This document shows, piece by piece, positions 49,495 through 58,459 of a stretch of 64,000 nt of DNA; the first letter of the stretch is position 1, and every line of letters begins with the position of its first letter. This stretch comes from Halobacterium sp. KA-4 (GTDB lineage: Archaea; Halobacteriota; Halobacteria; Halobacteriales; Halobacteriaceae): positions 62,001-126,000 of the forward strand of contig NZ_JAJJZG010000005.1 in NCBI RefSeq assembly GCF_021028995.1, in the 5' to 3' direction. Made by a program: the position numbers and the translations under genes. Below the pieces are notes generated by a model that was not told where the DNA came from, made no database searches, and saw only the letters and a list, made by a program, of their open reading frames with translations.

Positions 49495-50220
49495 TCAGCG
49501 CGTCCCGAGTTCGCCTTTCTCCTTGACGATTGTCGTCTCGCCTTCGCCCTCCGAAACCTCGTTGACGAGGTCGTAGAAGTCGTTCTGCATTCCCGCGGGG
49601 AAGGTCAGCACGCCGACCCACGAGCCGTCGGCCTGCCACTCCTCGCGGTCGAGTTCGCCGAATTCCCGAATTTTGGCCTGCCCGCTGCCCGCGTAGTCCG
49701 GCGGTAGGTTCACCGCGACCGTGACCTCCTCGAAGCGAATCGGAATCACGGGGCGGAGCGCGTCCAGTGCGTCGTCGACCTGGCTCTCAGCGGGCTCCAT
49801 CGGGTCGACCGTGAACCCGGCTTCTTCGAGCGCGGTCTCGATGCGTTCGGGCGGATGCGGCGCGTTGTCCATCTGCGGGTTCACCGCGTTTCGCGTGATG
49901 ATGTTGATGAGCTTGCGGCGCTTCTGCTCCTGCATCTCCGCGCGCTGCTCGGCGGTAATCTGAATCTCCCCGCGCTCGATGACTTCGGGGATAATCTCCA
50001 TCGGCTCGGTCGTCCCGAACACCTCCTCCAAATCCTCTTCGGCGGGTCGGTCCCCGCGGGAGGCGTTCTCGAAGACGTCGCGGGCCGCTATGACGTCCTC
50101 GAGTTCGCCCTCGAACTCGCCGCGCTTCATCGCGAGCGCGGCGTCCGGGTCGACGAGCACTTCGAATCGTTCCCCGTGTGTTTCGAGGCGCGCGGTCACC
50201 GCCTCGTCGAGTGATATCAT
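49495..50220 (-). CDS. sbds: ribosome maturation protein SBDS
   Basis: A 241-residue SBDS protein (release of aIF6 / 50S maturation). N-terminal domain: DEAVTARLETHGERFEVLVDPDAALAMKRGEF; middle helical domain: AEQRAEMQEQKRRKLINIITRNAVNPQMDNAPHPPERIETALEEAGFTVDP; C-terminal ferredoxin-like RFEEVTVAVNLPPDYAGSGQAKIREFGE. Complete. Start ATG 50220; a TATA-like TTAAGTATA is 20-30 bases upstream. Neighbour of psmA on the same strand, a common archaeal block. Confidence 0.93.
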   Translation of the reverse strand: MISLDEAVTARLETHGERFEVLVDPDAALAMKRGEFEGELEDVIAARDVFENASRGDRPAEEDLEEVFGTTEPMEIIPEVIERGEIQITAEQRAEMQEQKRRKLINIITRNAVNPQMDNAPHPPERIETALEEAGFTVDPMEPAESQVDDALDALRPVIPIRFEEVTVAVNLPPDYAGSGQAKIREFGELDREEWQADGSWVGVLTFPAGMQNDFYDLVNEVSEGEGETTIVKEKGELGTR

Positions 50221-50238
50221 ACGTGTGGCTTCGACGGG

Positions 50239-50250
50239 TATACTTAAAAG
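50239..50250 (-). promoter_or_regulatory. TATA-like promoter of the SBDS gene
   Basis: On the minus strand CTTTTAAGTATA lies 19-30 bases before ATG 50220, so SBDS can be transcribed separately from psmA. Confidence 0.5.
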
Positions 50251-50275
50251 ACCTTTTCCCACCAGGGCGACGCAG

Positions 50276-51073
50276 CTACTCCTCGTCAGAGCCGTCGCCG
50301 TCCGTGCTGTCACCGTCTGCGCTCGCATCGCCGTCCTCGCTTTCGCCGCCGAGCAAGTCGTGTTCGGCGAGGTACTCTCGGATTTCGTCGTCCGACAGTT
50401 CGATGAACGCCCCAGTCTCCGCGTCGATGGTCGCGACGCCGACACCCTCGGGCTGCAGCGACTCCCGAATCTCGCCGAGCGCTCGGAGCGCGAGTTCGAC
50501 GCCCTCGTCGAGGGGGAGCGACTCGTCGTAGTGGTCTTCGAGGTAGCCCTGCACTGTCGACCGGTCCTCGCCGATGGCGATGGCCTTCCACTCGTAGGGT
50601 GTCCCCGAGGGGTCCGTCTCGAAGAGGCGAGGCTCTCCGTCCGTGACGCCGCCGATGAGCAACGCGACACCGAACGGGCGCGCGCCGCCGACCTGCGTGT
50701 ACTGCTGGATGTGGTCGGTGATGTCCTTCGTCAGCGTCTCCACGCCAATGGGCTGGTCGTAGCGTACGCGCTCGATCTGGGCGTCGCGGCGCGCGAAGTC
50801 GATGAGTTGGCGGGCGTCGGCGACGTGGCCGGCGCTCGCGATGCCGATGTGGTTGTCGGCCTTGTGGATTTTCTCGACGGACGCTTCCTCCATCAGCGGC
50901 GAGCTGATGCGCTTATCCACGAGGAGGACGACGCCGCCGTCCGTTCGGACGCCGATGCTGGGCGTCCCTCGCTTGACTGCCTCTCGGGCGTACTCCACCT
51001 GATAGAGGCGGCCGTCCGGCGAGAAGATGGTGATACCGCGGTCGTAGGCCTGCTGTTGGTTCTGTCCTTGCAT
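50276..51073 (-). CDS. psmA: proteasome subunit alpha
   Basis: A 265-residue 20S proteasome outer-ring subunit. N-terminal gate YDRGITIFSPDGRLYQVEYAREAVKRG, core GVVLLVDKRI, YTQVGGARPFGVALLIGG. The last 30 residues are an acidic Glu/Asp/Ser/Gly extension in place of the shorter usual tail. No catalytic Thr, as expected for alpha. It follows RNase P component 2 with a 2-base gap on the same strand, a block seen in many archaea. Confidence 0.94.
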   Translation of the reverse strand: MQGQNQQQAYDRGITIFSPDGRLYQVEYAREAVKRGTPSIGVRTDGGVVLLVDKRISSPLMEEASVEKIHKADNHIGIASAGHVADARQLIDFARRDAQIERVRYDQPIGVETLTKDITDHIQQYTQVGGARPFGVALLIGGVTDGEPRLFETDPSGTPYEWKAIAIGEDRSTVQGYLEDHYDESLPLDEGVELALRALGEIRESLQPEGVGVATIDAETGAFIELSDDEIREYLAEHDLLGGESEDGDASADGDSTDGDGSDEE

Positions 51074-51075
51074 GG

Positions 51076-51552
51076 TTAGCAGTCGAGGTTCGTCGCGCCC
51101 ACGTACCCGCCCTCGGAGTCGACGTCGACGAGGTCACCTCGGCGGACTGCCGGACGGGTCTCGCCCGCGAACGCGACGCTGGCTTCGGCTGCGGATTCAC
51201 CCGGCCGTCCTAAATACTTTTCTTCAGCGGCCCGTATCGTGCCGGAGACGCCGCGTACCGCCACCCTGACGGGGTCGTCGCGAACGTCGTCGACACACGC
51301 CAGCGCCGCTCGCCCGCGCTCGACTTCGCCGTGGCGCACGCGCACCAGTGCCTCCCCGCTGCCGTCCTCGAAGGAGAACTGCAGCACGCGCAGGTCGGCG
51401 TCGGCGCTCCCCGTGTCCCCGTAGAGATTCTGCGCGGCGAACCAGACGCTGCGCTGGAAGTCCCCCTGCGAGACGTCCGCGTCGGGCCACGCCTCCAGCT
51501 CGACGGCGAGGTACCGCCATCGCGGCCGGAGGTGCTTCGGGAGGTGTTTCAC
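51076..51552 (-). CDS. rnp2: RNase P protein component 2 (Pop5/Rpp14 family)
   Basis: A 158-residue protein cofactor of RNase P, which trims the 5' ends of tRNA precursors. Matches: KHLPKHLRPRWRYLAVELEAWP at the start (typical archaeal Pop5), then ADADLRVLQFSFEDGSGEALVRVRHGEVERGRAALACV. Start is GTG 51552, overlapping the methyltransferase stop as GTGA; no ATG is available. The C terminus beyond ~125 (AAEASVAFAGETRPAVRRGDLVDVDSEGGYVG) is a halophile extension. Confidence 0.88.
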   Translation of the reverse strand: MKHLPKHLRPRWRYLAVELEAWPDADVSQGDFQRSVWFAAQNLYGDTGSADADLRVLQFSFEDGSGEALVRVRHGEVERGRAALACVDDVRDDPVRVAVRGVSGTIRAAEEKYLGRPGESAAEASVAFAGETRPAVRRGDLVDVDSEGGYVGATNLDC

Positions 51553-52151
51553 GGGCGTTCGGCGACGAGCACGCCAACCTGCTCGTGAACCATCTCGACG
51601 GCCGTGACTGCGTACCCCTCGTCCGTGAACGCGTCCACGAGCACGCCGACTGTCGCCGGGTCGTCGACCTCGGGGCTGTAGAACGGCTCCTCTGGGTTCG
51701 GCTCCCCGAAGAACATCACGTCCCCGAGCACGATTCGCCGCGGGCCGAGACCGGCGATGACCGAGATGGCTTCGCGCTTCTCCTCGTCGCTGAGGTGGTG
51801 CATCGCGAAATTCGAGGTCACGATGTCGACCTCGCCGTCGTAGTTCGGCTCGCGGAACTGCCCCTGTCCGAATTCGACGTTGTCGAGGCCGCGCTCGTCG
51901 GCCTTCCGGCGCGCCTCGTCCATCATTCCCTCGCTGATGTCGCGGCCGACGACGCGGCCCGCCTCCTCGGCCAGCCCGAGCGCGATGGCACCCGTCCCAC
52001 AGCCCAAGTCGAGGACGGTGTCGTCGCTGTCGGGGTTCGCGTGTTCGAGGACGAGCGCGACGCACTCGTTGTACTCCACGGACTTCTCCTCGTCGTAGTC
52101 GGCCGCGAGGTCGTCGAAACGCGCGGCGTGCTCCTCAACTGTCTTCTTCAT
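51549..52151 (-). CDS. class I SAM-dependent methyltransferase between RNase P genes
   Basis: A 200-residue methyltransferase: motif I TVLDLGCGTGAIALGL, acidic motif VVGRDISEGMMDEAR, motif IV region VDIVTSNFAMHHLSDEEK. The core is complete; substrate not predictable (small molecule, tRNA or protein). It is wedged between rnp3 and rnp2 with 17- and 4-base overlaps, so co-expression with RNase P components is likely. Start ATG 52151 was chosen because it begins the conserved HAARFDDLAADYDE N terminus. Confidence 0.85.
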   Translation of the reverse strand: MKKTVEEHAARFDDLAADYDEEKSVEYNECVALVLEHANPDSDDTVLDLGCGTGAIALGLAEEAGRVVGRDISEGMMDEARRKADERGLDNVEFGQGQFREPNYDGEVDIVTSNFAMHHLSDEEKREAISVIAGLGPRRIVLGDVMFFGEPNPEEPFYSPEVDDPATVGVLVDAFTDEGYAVTAVEMVHEQVGVLVAERP

Positions 52152-52839
52152 ACCTGCCGCGTTCGACTCCCGACGTGATGAAGTCCTCGGACATCCGGTG
52201 GCGGTTGCGCTCCGCCAGCTCGCCCCACGACTCCAACCCGGTCCGAATCTGGTCGCGGTCGAACCCAATCTCTTCGCCGACGGCGAGCAGTTCGCGGGGC
52301 GCGCGCAGTTGTAGGTGGGATTCGGGGTCGACACTGACGACGTACGGCGCGTCGTAGTGGTCGACGAGCTCGCGGAGCTTCCGTAGCCCACGCAACGCCT
52401 GCACGCGCTCCCCGCCGCTTGCGCGCAGCACCCGCGAGAAGTCGAACTCCAGATGAACCGCGTTCCGCTCGGCCGCCTTCACGACGACGTGGTTGACGTC
52501 GCCGCGTCCCCGCATCGGTCCGGCGAGCACGTCCACACGCTGCGATTCGCCGACGAACCGGTTCAGCTCCGGCGTGCCGCCGCGCGCGACCAATACGGTC
52601 GCCTGCTCGCGGAGGTTCGCGATGGCGCCGCTGGCCTGCGACGTGTTCTCCGCGTCGAGTTCGACGCCCGACACCACGTCGATGCCGTACTCCTCGGCCA
52701 CGACTTCGTGGTCGACGTCCGGCTGGGCGTCCGACCGACTCCGCACGACGACGCCGTCGTATCCGACGCTAGCGGCTGTCGCGGCGAACCGCGCGACGGT
52801 GCTGTCGCCGTCCGGGTTGGCGTGAACGGCCTCGTACAC
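52135..52839 (-). CDS. rnp3: RNase P protein component 3 (Rpp30 family)
   Basis: A 234-residue TIM-barrel-like RNase P cofactor. Conserved archaeal Rpp30 features: VARFAATAASVGYDGVVVRSRS, GIDVVSGVELDAENTSQ, VDVLAGPMRGRGDVNHVVVKAAERNAVHLEFDFSRVL, ELVDHYDAPYVVSVD. Start GTG 52839. Overlaps the downstream methyltransferase by 17 bases. Together with rnp2 it forms the RNase P gene block. Confidence 0.9.
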   Translation of the reverse strand: MYEAVHANPDGDSTVARFAATAASVGYDGVVVRSRSDAQPDVDHEVVAEEYGIDVVSGVELDAENTSQASGAIANLREQATVLVARGGTPELNRFVGESQRVDVLAGPMRGRGDVNHVVVKAAERNAVHLEFDFSRVLRASGGERVQALRGLRKLRELVDHYDAPYVVSVDPESHLQLRAPRELLAVGEEIGFDRDQIRTGLESWGELAERNRHRMSEDFITSGVERGRYEEDS

Positions 52840-52908
52840 GACCGCCAGTTCGTCGTCGGTCCGTAAAAACGCGTGCGTTCGCCCTCGCGTCTCCAGGACG
52901 AACGGCGG

Positions 52909-53565
52909 TTACCCACTAAACCGTCGGAAGTTCTGGACCGTCGGGAGGTGCCAGTCGTACACGACTGCAACTAATCGGGTTCCGACGGTCACAACCGCAC
53001 ACGCGACGGCAGCCGTACTCCCGGTCGCACCGAGCGTTCCCGCGGTCCAGTACGTAACTCCCCCAAGCACGGCACAGCTCGCGTAGAAGTCCTCGAAGAG
53101 GATGAACGGTGCTCTATCGAGGAGGATGTCCGCAAACGCTCCGCCGCCAACGGCGTTTATCGTCGCAATCGCGACGACACCGAACGTCGAAACACCGGCG
53201 TCGGTCGCGACGATGGCACCCGTCGTGGCGAACGCACCGAGCCCGACGGCGTCGGAGACGAGCGTGACTGGATGGGTATCCGGCGACGACAGCCCGACGC
53301 TCAGCGCGATGGCCAGGCCGACCCCAAGCAATCCCAGACTGACTTCGAGTGGCGACTGGAGCGCTAGCGGAACTCGTGCCACGAGGAGGTCGCGCGTCGC
53401 GCCACCGGCGAACGCCATCGCCAGCCCGACTATGACGATACCAAATACGTCGAACTCCTCGCGAATCGCCTTCGAGGCCCCGACTAGCGCGAACGCGACC
53501 AGCCCGACGGTGTTCATCACGGCGAACGGGTCGCCGAACAGCGTCGCGACGACGTCCTCAATCAC
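52909..53565 (-). CDS. TRIC/UPF0126 family membrane channel
   Basis: A 218-residue protein with seven transmembrane segments and two internal glycine-rich repeats (FAGGATRDLLVARVP and VGGGAFADILLDRAP), each containing the Gly-Gly pore kink of TRIC cation-channel homologues. N-terminal half GLVAFALVGASKAIREEFDVFG matches the UPF0126 signature. Ion selectivity likely monovalent cation by family knowledge. Start ATG 53565. Confidence 0.9.
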   Translation of the reverse strand: MIEDVVATLFGDPFAVMNTVGLVAFALVGASKAIREEFDVFGIVIVGLAMAFAGGATRDLLVARVPLALQSPLEVSLGLLGVGLAIALSVGLSSPDTHPVTLVSDAVGLGAFATTGAIVATDAGVSTFGVVAIATINAVGGGAFADILLDRAPFILFEDFYASCAVLGGVTYWTAGTLGATGSTAAVACAVVTVGTRLVAVVYDWHLPTVQNFRRFSG

Positions 53566-53574
53566 TGTTCTCGA

Positions 53575-53994
53575 CTACGAGAGCGCTTCGCGGGCGTTCT
53601 CGACGGCGGCTTCCTTCTTCGCAGGGTAGGCTTCGACTTTCGCGCGGAGCGCGATGCCGTCGCCCAGTTGGGCATCGCCGAGGAACGCCTCTTGTTTGTC
53701 GAGGTGAACGAACAGCGAGCAGTTCTCGTCGACGCGCTGGTCGAGTTCCTCGCGGATGCGCCCGATGTCCGCGCCGTCCCGGAGTTGACCGAGCACGTGG
53801 CGCATCTCGTCGGCGCGTTCGACGCGCGCGGAGAGCACGACAATACGGTCGCCGAGGTGGCCTGCGCTCTCGGCGCGTTCGAGTTCGACCTCCTCGGGGA
53901 GGAAGTGGCCGAGCGCGTCGGCGACGCGAACCTCGTCCTCCGTGCCGTAGCAGAACGCTCGGAGGTCGACGTAGTGGAACGGAACCTCACTCAT
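53575..53994 (-). CDS. RNA-binding domain protein, COG1325-like
   Basis: A 139-residue protein: VPFHYVDLRAFCYGTEDEVRVADALGHFLP, GDRIVVLSARVERADEMRHVLGQLRDG, QEAFLGDAQLGDGIALRAKVEAYP. This matches the archaeal RNA-binding/exosome-related family COG1325, whose members resemble ribosomal-protein-like folds. It probably takes part in RNA processing. It lies 9 bases upstream of the TRIC gene on the same strand. Confidence 0.82.
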   Translation of the reverse strand: MSEVPFHYVDLRAFCYGTEDEVRVADALGHFLPEEVELERAESAGHLGDRIVVLSARVERADEMRHVLGQLRDGADIGRIREELDQRVDENCSLFVHLDKQEAFLGDAQLGDGIALRAKVEAYPAKKEAAVENAREALS

Positions 53995-54030
53995 TACGTA
54001 GCGGTAGCGGCCGCGGCGGTAAAAACGTCG

Positions 54031-54993
54031 CTACTGCGGGCTGTCCGGGAGGTACGTCGCAGCGATTTCCGCGACGCGCTTCGCGCCGTTCTCGCGGGGC
54101 TGGGGCGCTTCGACGGTGTCGAGGAGCGCTTCGACGCCCGCAATCGAGTCCGCGGCGTAAAAGCCAGGAGTGTCCGCGAGCGCGTCGACAACGCCGCGCT
54201 GTTCGGAGGTCGCCGGCATGACGATGCAGGGCGTGCCGGCGACCCCGGCCTCCATCACCGTGGAGTAGCCGCTACAGATGACGAGGTTCGCACCCACGAT
54301 GAACGGCTGTAGGGACTCCTGGAGTTCCCAGTCGTCGCCGCCAACGAGCGTCACGTCCCGTCCTTGCGCCTCCAGCGCGTCCGCGAGCCGGTCGGGGTCA
54401 ACGCTGAACTCGCTCGGCACCACGAGCACGTCGACGTCCTCGTCCGGTGCATCACCGGCGGGTGCCATCGGCGGCACGTCGTCAGCCCCCCCAATCGTCG
54501 GCTCGCCGGCCCAGACTTTCGGGAGCAGGAACTGCTCGGCACCACGGCCCGCGATGTGGTTGCGGACCCACGCGCCGACGCGTTCGACAGCGGAGTTGTA
54601 GAACGCGGAAGGGTCGTGCGAGATGTAGACGTAGCGCTGGCCGTACAGGGATGCCGCAATCGCCGCAGCAATGTCGTCGGTCACGAGCAGCGCGGGGGCT
54701 TCGTCGTCGAACCACGCGCGGTACTGCTGGATGCGCTCGTAGAGTGCGGGAACGCTGTTCCGGGCGACGTCAAGGAGACTCCCGTCCTGGAGGTCGTCAA
54801 CGAAGTCCACGACGGTCGGCTCGAACTCGGTGTAGCCGTTTGCTTCGACGAACTTCGTGCCCGGGCCACCACCCGCGATGACCGTCTCGTAGCCGGCAGC
54901 CTCCAGCTCTTCGACGACTGCCAGCATGCGGGTTGCGTGGCCGGCGCCCTCGCAGTAGTGCGCGACGGCGACTTTCGGTGGCCGTCCACTCAT
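54031..54993 (-). CDS. glycosyltransferase, GT28/MurG-like fold
   Basis: A 320-residue GT-B glycosyltransferase-like protein. N-terminal Rossmann: VAVAHYCEGAGHATRMLAVVEELEAAGYETVIAGGGPG (the GAGHATR loop). C-terminal donor-binding: GANLVICSGYSTVMEAGVAGTPCIVMPATSEQRG, typical of MurG/UGT-like enzymes. The cluster of membrane and phosphatase-fold genes downstream suggests synthesis or modification of an envelope glycan. Start ATG 54993 fits the motif and has TTTATACC about 40 bases upstream. Confidence 0.82.
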   Translation of the reverse strand: MSGRPPKVAVAHYCEGAGHATRMLAVVEELEAAGYETVIAGGGPGTKFVEANGYTEFEPTVVDFVDDLQDGSLLDVARNSVPALYERIQQYRAWFDDEAPALLVTDDIAAAIAASLYGQRYVYISHDPSAFYNSAVERVGAWVRNHIAGRGAEQFLLPKVWAGEPTIGGADDVPPMAPAGDAPDEDVDVLVVPSEFSVDPDRLADALEAQGRDVTLVGGDDWELQESLQPFIVGANLVICSGYSTVMEAGVAGTPCIVMPATSEQRGVVDALADTPGFYAADSIAGVEALLDTVEAPQPRENGAKRVAEIAATYLPDSPQ

Positions 54994-55056
54994 GACGAAG
55001 TCACGATGCGCGTCTCTCGGGGCGCAAGCGGTATAAATCACTCCGAACGAGGCGAC

Positions 55057-56070
55057 TCAAGCGCGTACGCCGAGCGCGCTGGTGGCAGCAGCACCGACAG
55101 TCGTCGTCAACAGGTAGCCGCCGACGCTATGAATCGTGACGACGGCTGCGATGGTCGGCGCGCTCACGGCCGTCAGCAGCGTGAGCAGTGTGACGTTGAT
55201 GGCTTCCGTTCCACCGAGGCCGCCGGGCGTTGGAAGTACTGACCCAACCTTCCCCAGCGGGAGTACGAAGAAGGGGACGTAGATGGGGACGAACGAGTCG
55301 AGTGCGAGGAACGTCACCCAGAGACCGAACGCCTGGAACGCCCATCCGAGCGCCGAGCAGCTGAGGGCGGCGACGAGCCGTTCCCGGGAGACCGCAACGC
55401 GGCCGACCGCGTTCGTGAACCCGGTGATGCGCTCGGCGACGGTTTCGGCGTCGGGCAAGGAAACGCGTGGAATCGCGCCGACGACGCGGTGGACAACCGC
55501 TGCGACCGTCCCGCCTGCACGGCCGCGTATGGTCGTCCGATAGCGCCACACAACCGCTGCGACGACCGGGAGGACGACCGCCGCTCCAATCACGGCGAGC
55601 GGCAAGAACCCGAGTTCGCCGTCGGTCTCGGTGGTGACGTAGTAGAGCGAGCCGACTGCGGCGAACGCCAGCGACGGCACGACGTTGATGGCGTCGAGGC
55701 TGGTGATGGACGCGAGACTCACCTCGTAGTCGGTGTCGGCGGTTTGCGTGAGCAGCCACGCCGTCACGGGTTCGCCGCCCGCCTGGCCGAACGGCGTGAC
55801 GTGGTTGGCGAACGCACCCGCAGCGTTCACGAGGAGCGCCGTGTGGACGGGAATATGGATGTCGAGCGCGCGCAGGACGTTCCAGAGTGCCAGCCCCCAC
55901 GACGCGTTCCACAGCAGTATCACGCCTGCGACGGCCGCGAGCAACACCGGGTCCGCGCGGCTGGCCGCTGCGAGCACCTCGCGGGCGTCTACGACCCAGA
56001 ACATGACCGCGAACACGAGGGCTGCGCCCACGAGTCCGGCTGCCGTCGCCAGCAGGTCCTCTCGCTGCAC
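55057..56070 (-). CDS. lysylphosphatidylglycerol-synthase-TM/flippase-like membrane protein (UPF0104)
   Basis: A 337-residue integral membrane protein with about eight transmembrane helices. Conserved signatures: RADPVLLAAVAGVILLWNAS, HVTPFGQAGGEPVTAWLL and GKVGSVLPTPGGLGGTEAIN. This family includes AglD-like and lipid-flippase-like proteins that move glycolipids. Start GTG 56070 was chosen: it leaves MQREDLLATAAGLVG at the beginning, as in other members; a TTG at 56148 would extend 26 residues. It lies in the envelope cluster. Confidence 0.8.
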   Translation of the reverse strand: MQREDLLATAAGLVGAALVFAVMFWVVDAREVLAAASRADPVLLAAVAGVILLWNASWGLALWNVLRALDIHIPVHTALLVNAAGAFANHVTPFGQAGGEPVTAWLLTQTADTDYEVSLASITSLDAINVVPSLAFAAVGSLYYVTTETDGELGFLPLAVIGAAVVLPVVAAVVWRYRTTIRGRAGGTVAAVVHRVVGAIPRVSLPDAETVAERITGFTNAVGRVAVSRERLVAALSCSALGWAFQAFGLWVTFLALDSFVPIYVPFFVLPLGKVGSVLPTPGGLGGTEAINVTLLTLLTAVSAPTIAAVVTIHSVGGYLLTTTVGAAATSALGVRA

Positions 56071-56231
56071 GCCTCCGAGTGGCGGGCGGGCGTGAATCAA
56101 TCCATCGAATCCGTGGCTGGCGGTCGCCGCGTCCGACTGCCCCGCCAATAGGAGGTTTTTTCTCCGCCCGTCACAACCGAGTCACCGAGTACCTCTCCCG
56201 GAAATGTACGAGAAGACATCCGTATCCGCCC

Positions 56232-57164
56232 ATGGTTGACGTACCCGCTCAGGCGGCCAACGTCGCCCGTAACCTCCGCTACCGCGGCCTCGACGCCGTC
56301 CGCGAACTCGCGTCGCTGGTGGCGTACTCGTTGCAGTCGACGACCGACCCGGACCCCGTGCTCGACGCCGACTGGGACGTCCTCGTCGTCCTGGACGCGT
56401 GCCGCGCGGACCTCTTCGCGGAAGTCGCCGCGGGCTCCGACTATGACTTCCTCCCCGCGGAGCCGGGGTCGCGGACGTCGCCTGCGAGTTCCTCCGTCGA
56501 GTGGCTGGAGACAGTGTTCGGCGGGACCGACGACGACGCGCTCGCAGACCTCGCGTACGTCACCGGCAACCCTTACTCCGCGTCGAAAATCGACCACGAC
56601 CGCTTCCACACCGTCGACGAGGTGTGGCGGTACGCGTGGGACGACGATCTCGGCACTATTCCACCGCGACCCGTAACGGACGCCGCCGTCCGTACCGGCC
56701 GCGAGACGACCGCCGACCGCATGGTCGTCCACTACATGCAGCCCCACTTCCCCTCGGTCCTTGAGCGTGAGCAGCGCAGCGAGGGCGTCGAACTCGACGA
56801 GTTCGGCGACGATGAAATGTCCGTCTGGGACGACCTCCGCTTCGGCCACCGTAGCGAGGCCGACGCCTGGCAGACGTATCGCGAGAACCTCGAATACGTC
56901 TTCGACGACCTCGACCTGCTGTTCAAGAATCTCGACGCCGAGCGCGTCGTCGTCACCGCCGACCACGGCAACGCGTTCGGTGAGCACCACGTCTACGGCC
57001 ACCCGGGTGGCGTCGACCTCCCCGTCCTCCGCAAGGTCCCGTGGTGCGAGACGACCGCGACGGACACACGCAATCACGACCCCGACGCCGCGGGCCACGA
57101 CGACACCGGCGAGAGTGGCGACGTCATCGAAGAACGCCTCGAAGACCTCGGCTACCGAACCTGA
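56232..57164 (+). CDS. alkaline phosphatase superfamily protein, first copy
   Basis: A 310-residue protein of the alkaline phosphatase/sulfatase superfamily. Metal-site pieces: DWDVLVVLDACRADLF near residue 50 and VVVTADHGNAFGEHHVYGHPGG near residue 240. The sulfatase formylglycine motif CxPxR is absent; the equivalent region reads GSRTSPASSSVEWLE. It is therefore more likely a phosphoester- or phosphotransferase-type enzyme. No signal peptide, so cytosolic. Ends EERLEDLGYRT, almost the same as the next protein. Confidence 0.82.
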   Translation: MVDVPAQAANVARNLRYRGLDAVRELASLVAYSLQSTTDPDPVLDADWDVLVVLDACRADLFAEVAAGSDYDFLPAEPGSRTSPASSSVEWLETVFGGTDDDALADLAYVTGNPYSASKIDHDRFHTVDEVWRYAWDDDLGTIPPRPVTDAAVRTGRETTADRMVVHYMQPHFPSVLEREQRSEGVELDEFGDDEMSVWDDLRFGHRSEADAWQTYRENLEYVFDDLDLLFKNLDAERVVVTADHGNAFGEHHVYGHPGGVDLPVLRKVPWCETTATDTRNHDPDAAGHDDTGESGDVIEERLEDLGYRT

Positions 57165-57166
57165 CT

Positions 57167-58408
57167 ATGGACGACACTACCGACTCCCCGAACCTCCTAC
57201 TGGTCGTGGTGGACTGCCTCCGACAGGACTTCCTGCACCGGGACGCTGTCGACACGCCGTTCCTTGATAGCCTCCGCGATCGCGGTCAGGAGTGCACTCA
57301 ACTGTACGCCACCGCGACCACGACCACGCCCGCAGTAGCGAGCCTGCTGACGGGCGCGTACGGCGAACGAAACGGCATCCAGTCGCTGCGCCGCGGCAGC
57401 CTCTCCGAGGACGTCGACTCGATGCCCGAAATCCTCGGCGACGCCGGCTACCACACCGAAGCGATGGCAACTGGCCCGCTCGTTCCCGAGACCGGCCTCA
57501 ACCGCGGGTTCGACACCTACGAGTGCCGAGACCGCGACGAGTCGATGTTTAGCGACTGGCGCGAGGAGGGAATCGAGAGGCTCACCGACCTCCCGGAACC
57601 GTTCGCGGCGTTCGTCCACCTCTGGGAGATTCACGAGGACATCCACGTCCCCCGCGAGTACGACAGTTCGGAGTACGGCGAGACGCCGTACGGCCGGGCG
57701 TTCTCCGCGCTCGACCGCGAAATCGAGGCGCTCGTCGACGCCGTCCCCGACGACACGGTCGTCGCGGTCGTCGGCGACCACGGCGAGAGCATCACCCACC
57801 GCAACAATCCGATTCGGCTCGCCGTGAAGTCCCTACGAGACGCCGTGAAGTACTACGGCGGCGTGGACACCCGCAGCGTCGTCGAACGCATCAACCAGTA
57901 CTGCGATCAGTTCGGCCCCGACGTCGACGACCACTTCATCGAGAACGGGCACGGCGAGAACGTCTTCGACTTCACGACGAACGTTCCGTTCGTGCTCGCT
58001 GGCCCCGGCGTCGAACCCGCAACCGTGAACGCCCAAGTCCGGCAAATCGACATCCTCCCGACGCTGCTGGACACACTGAGTGTCGACCACGAGACGGACG
58101 GTGACGCCATCGAACCAGGCGTCGATGACCGCGTCGCGTACATGCGCGCGTGTGGCGCGTCCCTCCACCGTGAGCGCAACTGGGCGCGCGCCGTCCGCTA
58201 CGGCGACGCCAAGTACGTCGAATACCCCGAGCGCGACTGGGAACCCGGCGTCTACGATATCGAGGCAAACTCTCAAGAACTCGAACGCACAGACGACCCC
58301 GACATCGAAGCCGAACTCCGCGAACGCCTCCCGGAGCGCGGCGTCGACCCAACGGACGTCGAGATGCTGGAAATCAACGAGCGCCTCGAAGACCTCGGCT
58401 ACCTCTAA
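57167..58408 (+). CDS. alkaline phosphatase superfamily protein, second copy
   Basis: A 413-residue alkaline phosphatase/sulfatase-fold protein. N-terminal metal site NLLLVVVDCLRQDFLH; the nucleophile region TTTTPAVASLLTGAYG, with Thr where sulfatases have Cys or Ser; the second metal site AVVGDHGESITHR and NGHGENVFDFTTNVPFVLAGPG. Substrate a phosphate or phosphonate ester by family knowledge. The ATG lies two bases after the first copy's stop, so it is a pair; the C-terminal ends share ERLEDLGY. Confidence 0.85.
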   Translation: MDDTTDSPNLLLVVVDCLRQDFLHRDAVDTPFLDSLRDRGQECTQLYATATTTTPAVASLLTGAYGERNGIQSLRRGSLSEDVDSMPEILGDAGYHTEAMATGPLVPETGLNRGFDTYECRDRDESMFSDWREEGIERLTDLPEPFAAFVHLWEIHEDIHVPREYDSSEYGETPYGRAFSALDREIEALVDAVPDDTVVAVVGDHGESITHRNNPIRLAVKSLRDAVKYYGGVDTRSVVERINQYCDQFGPDVDDHFIENGHGENVFDFTTNVPFVLAGPGVEPATVNAQVRQIDILPTLLDTLSVDHETDGDAIEPGVDDRVAYMRACGASLHRERNWARAVRYGDAKYVEYPERDWEPGVYDIEANSQELERTDDPDIEAELRERLPERGVDPTDVEMLEINERLEDLGYL

Positions 58409-58459
58409 CGCGACCGCTGGTCGACGGAGAACGGCGGAAAAACGAAGTGCGAAGTCGCG

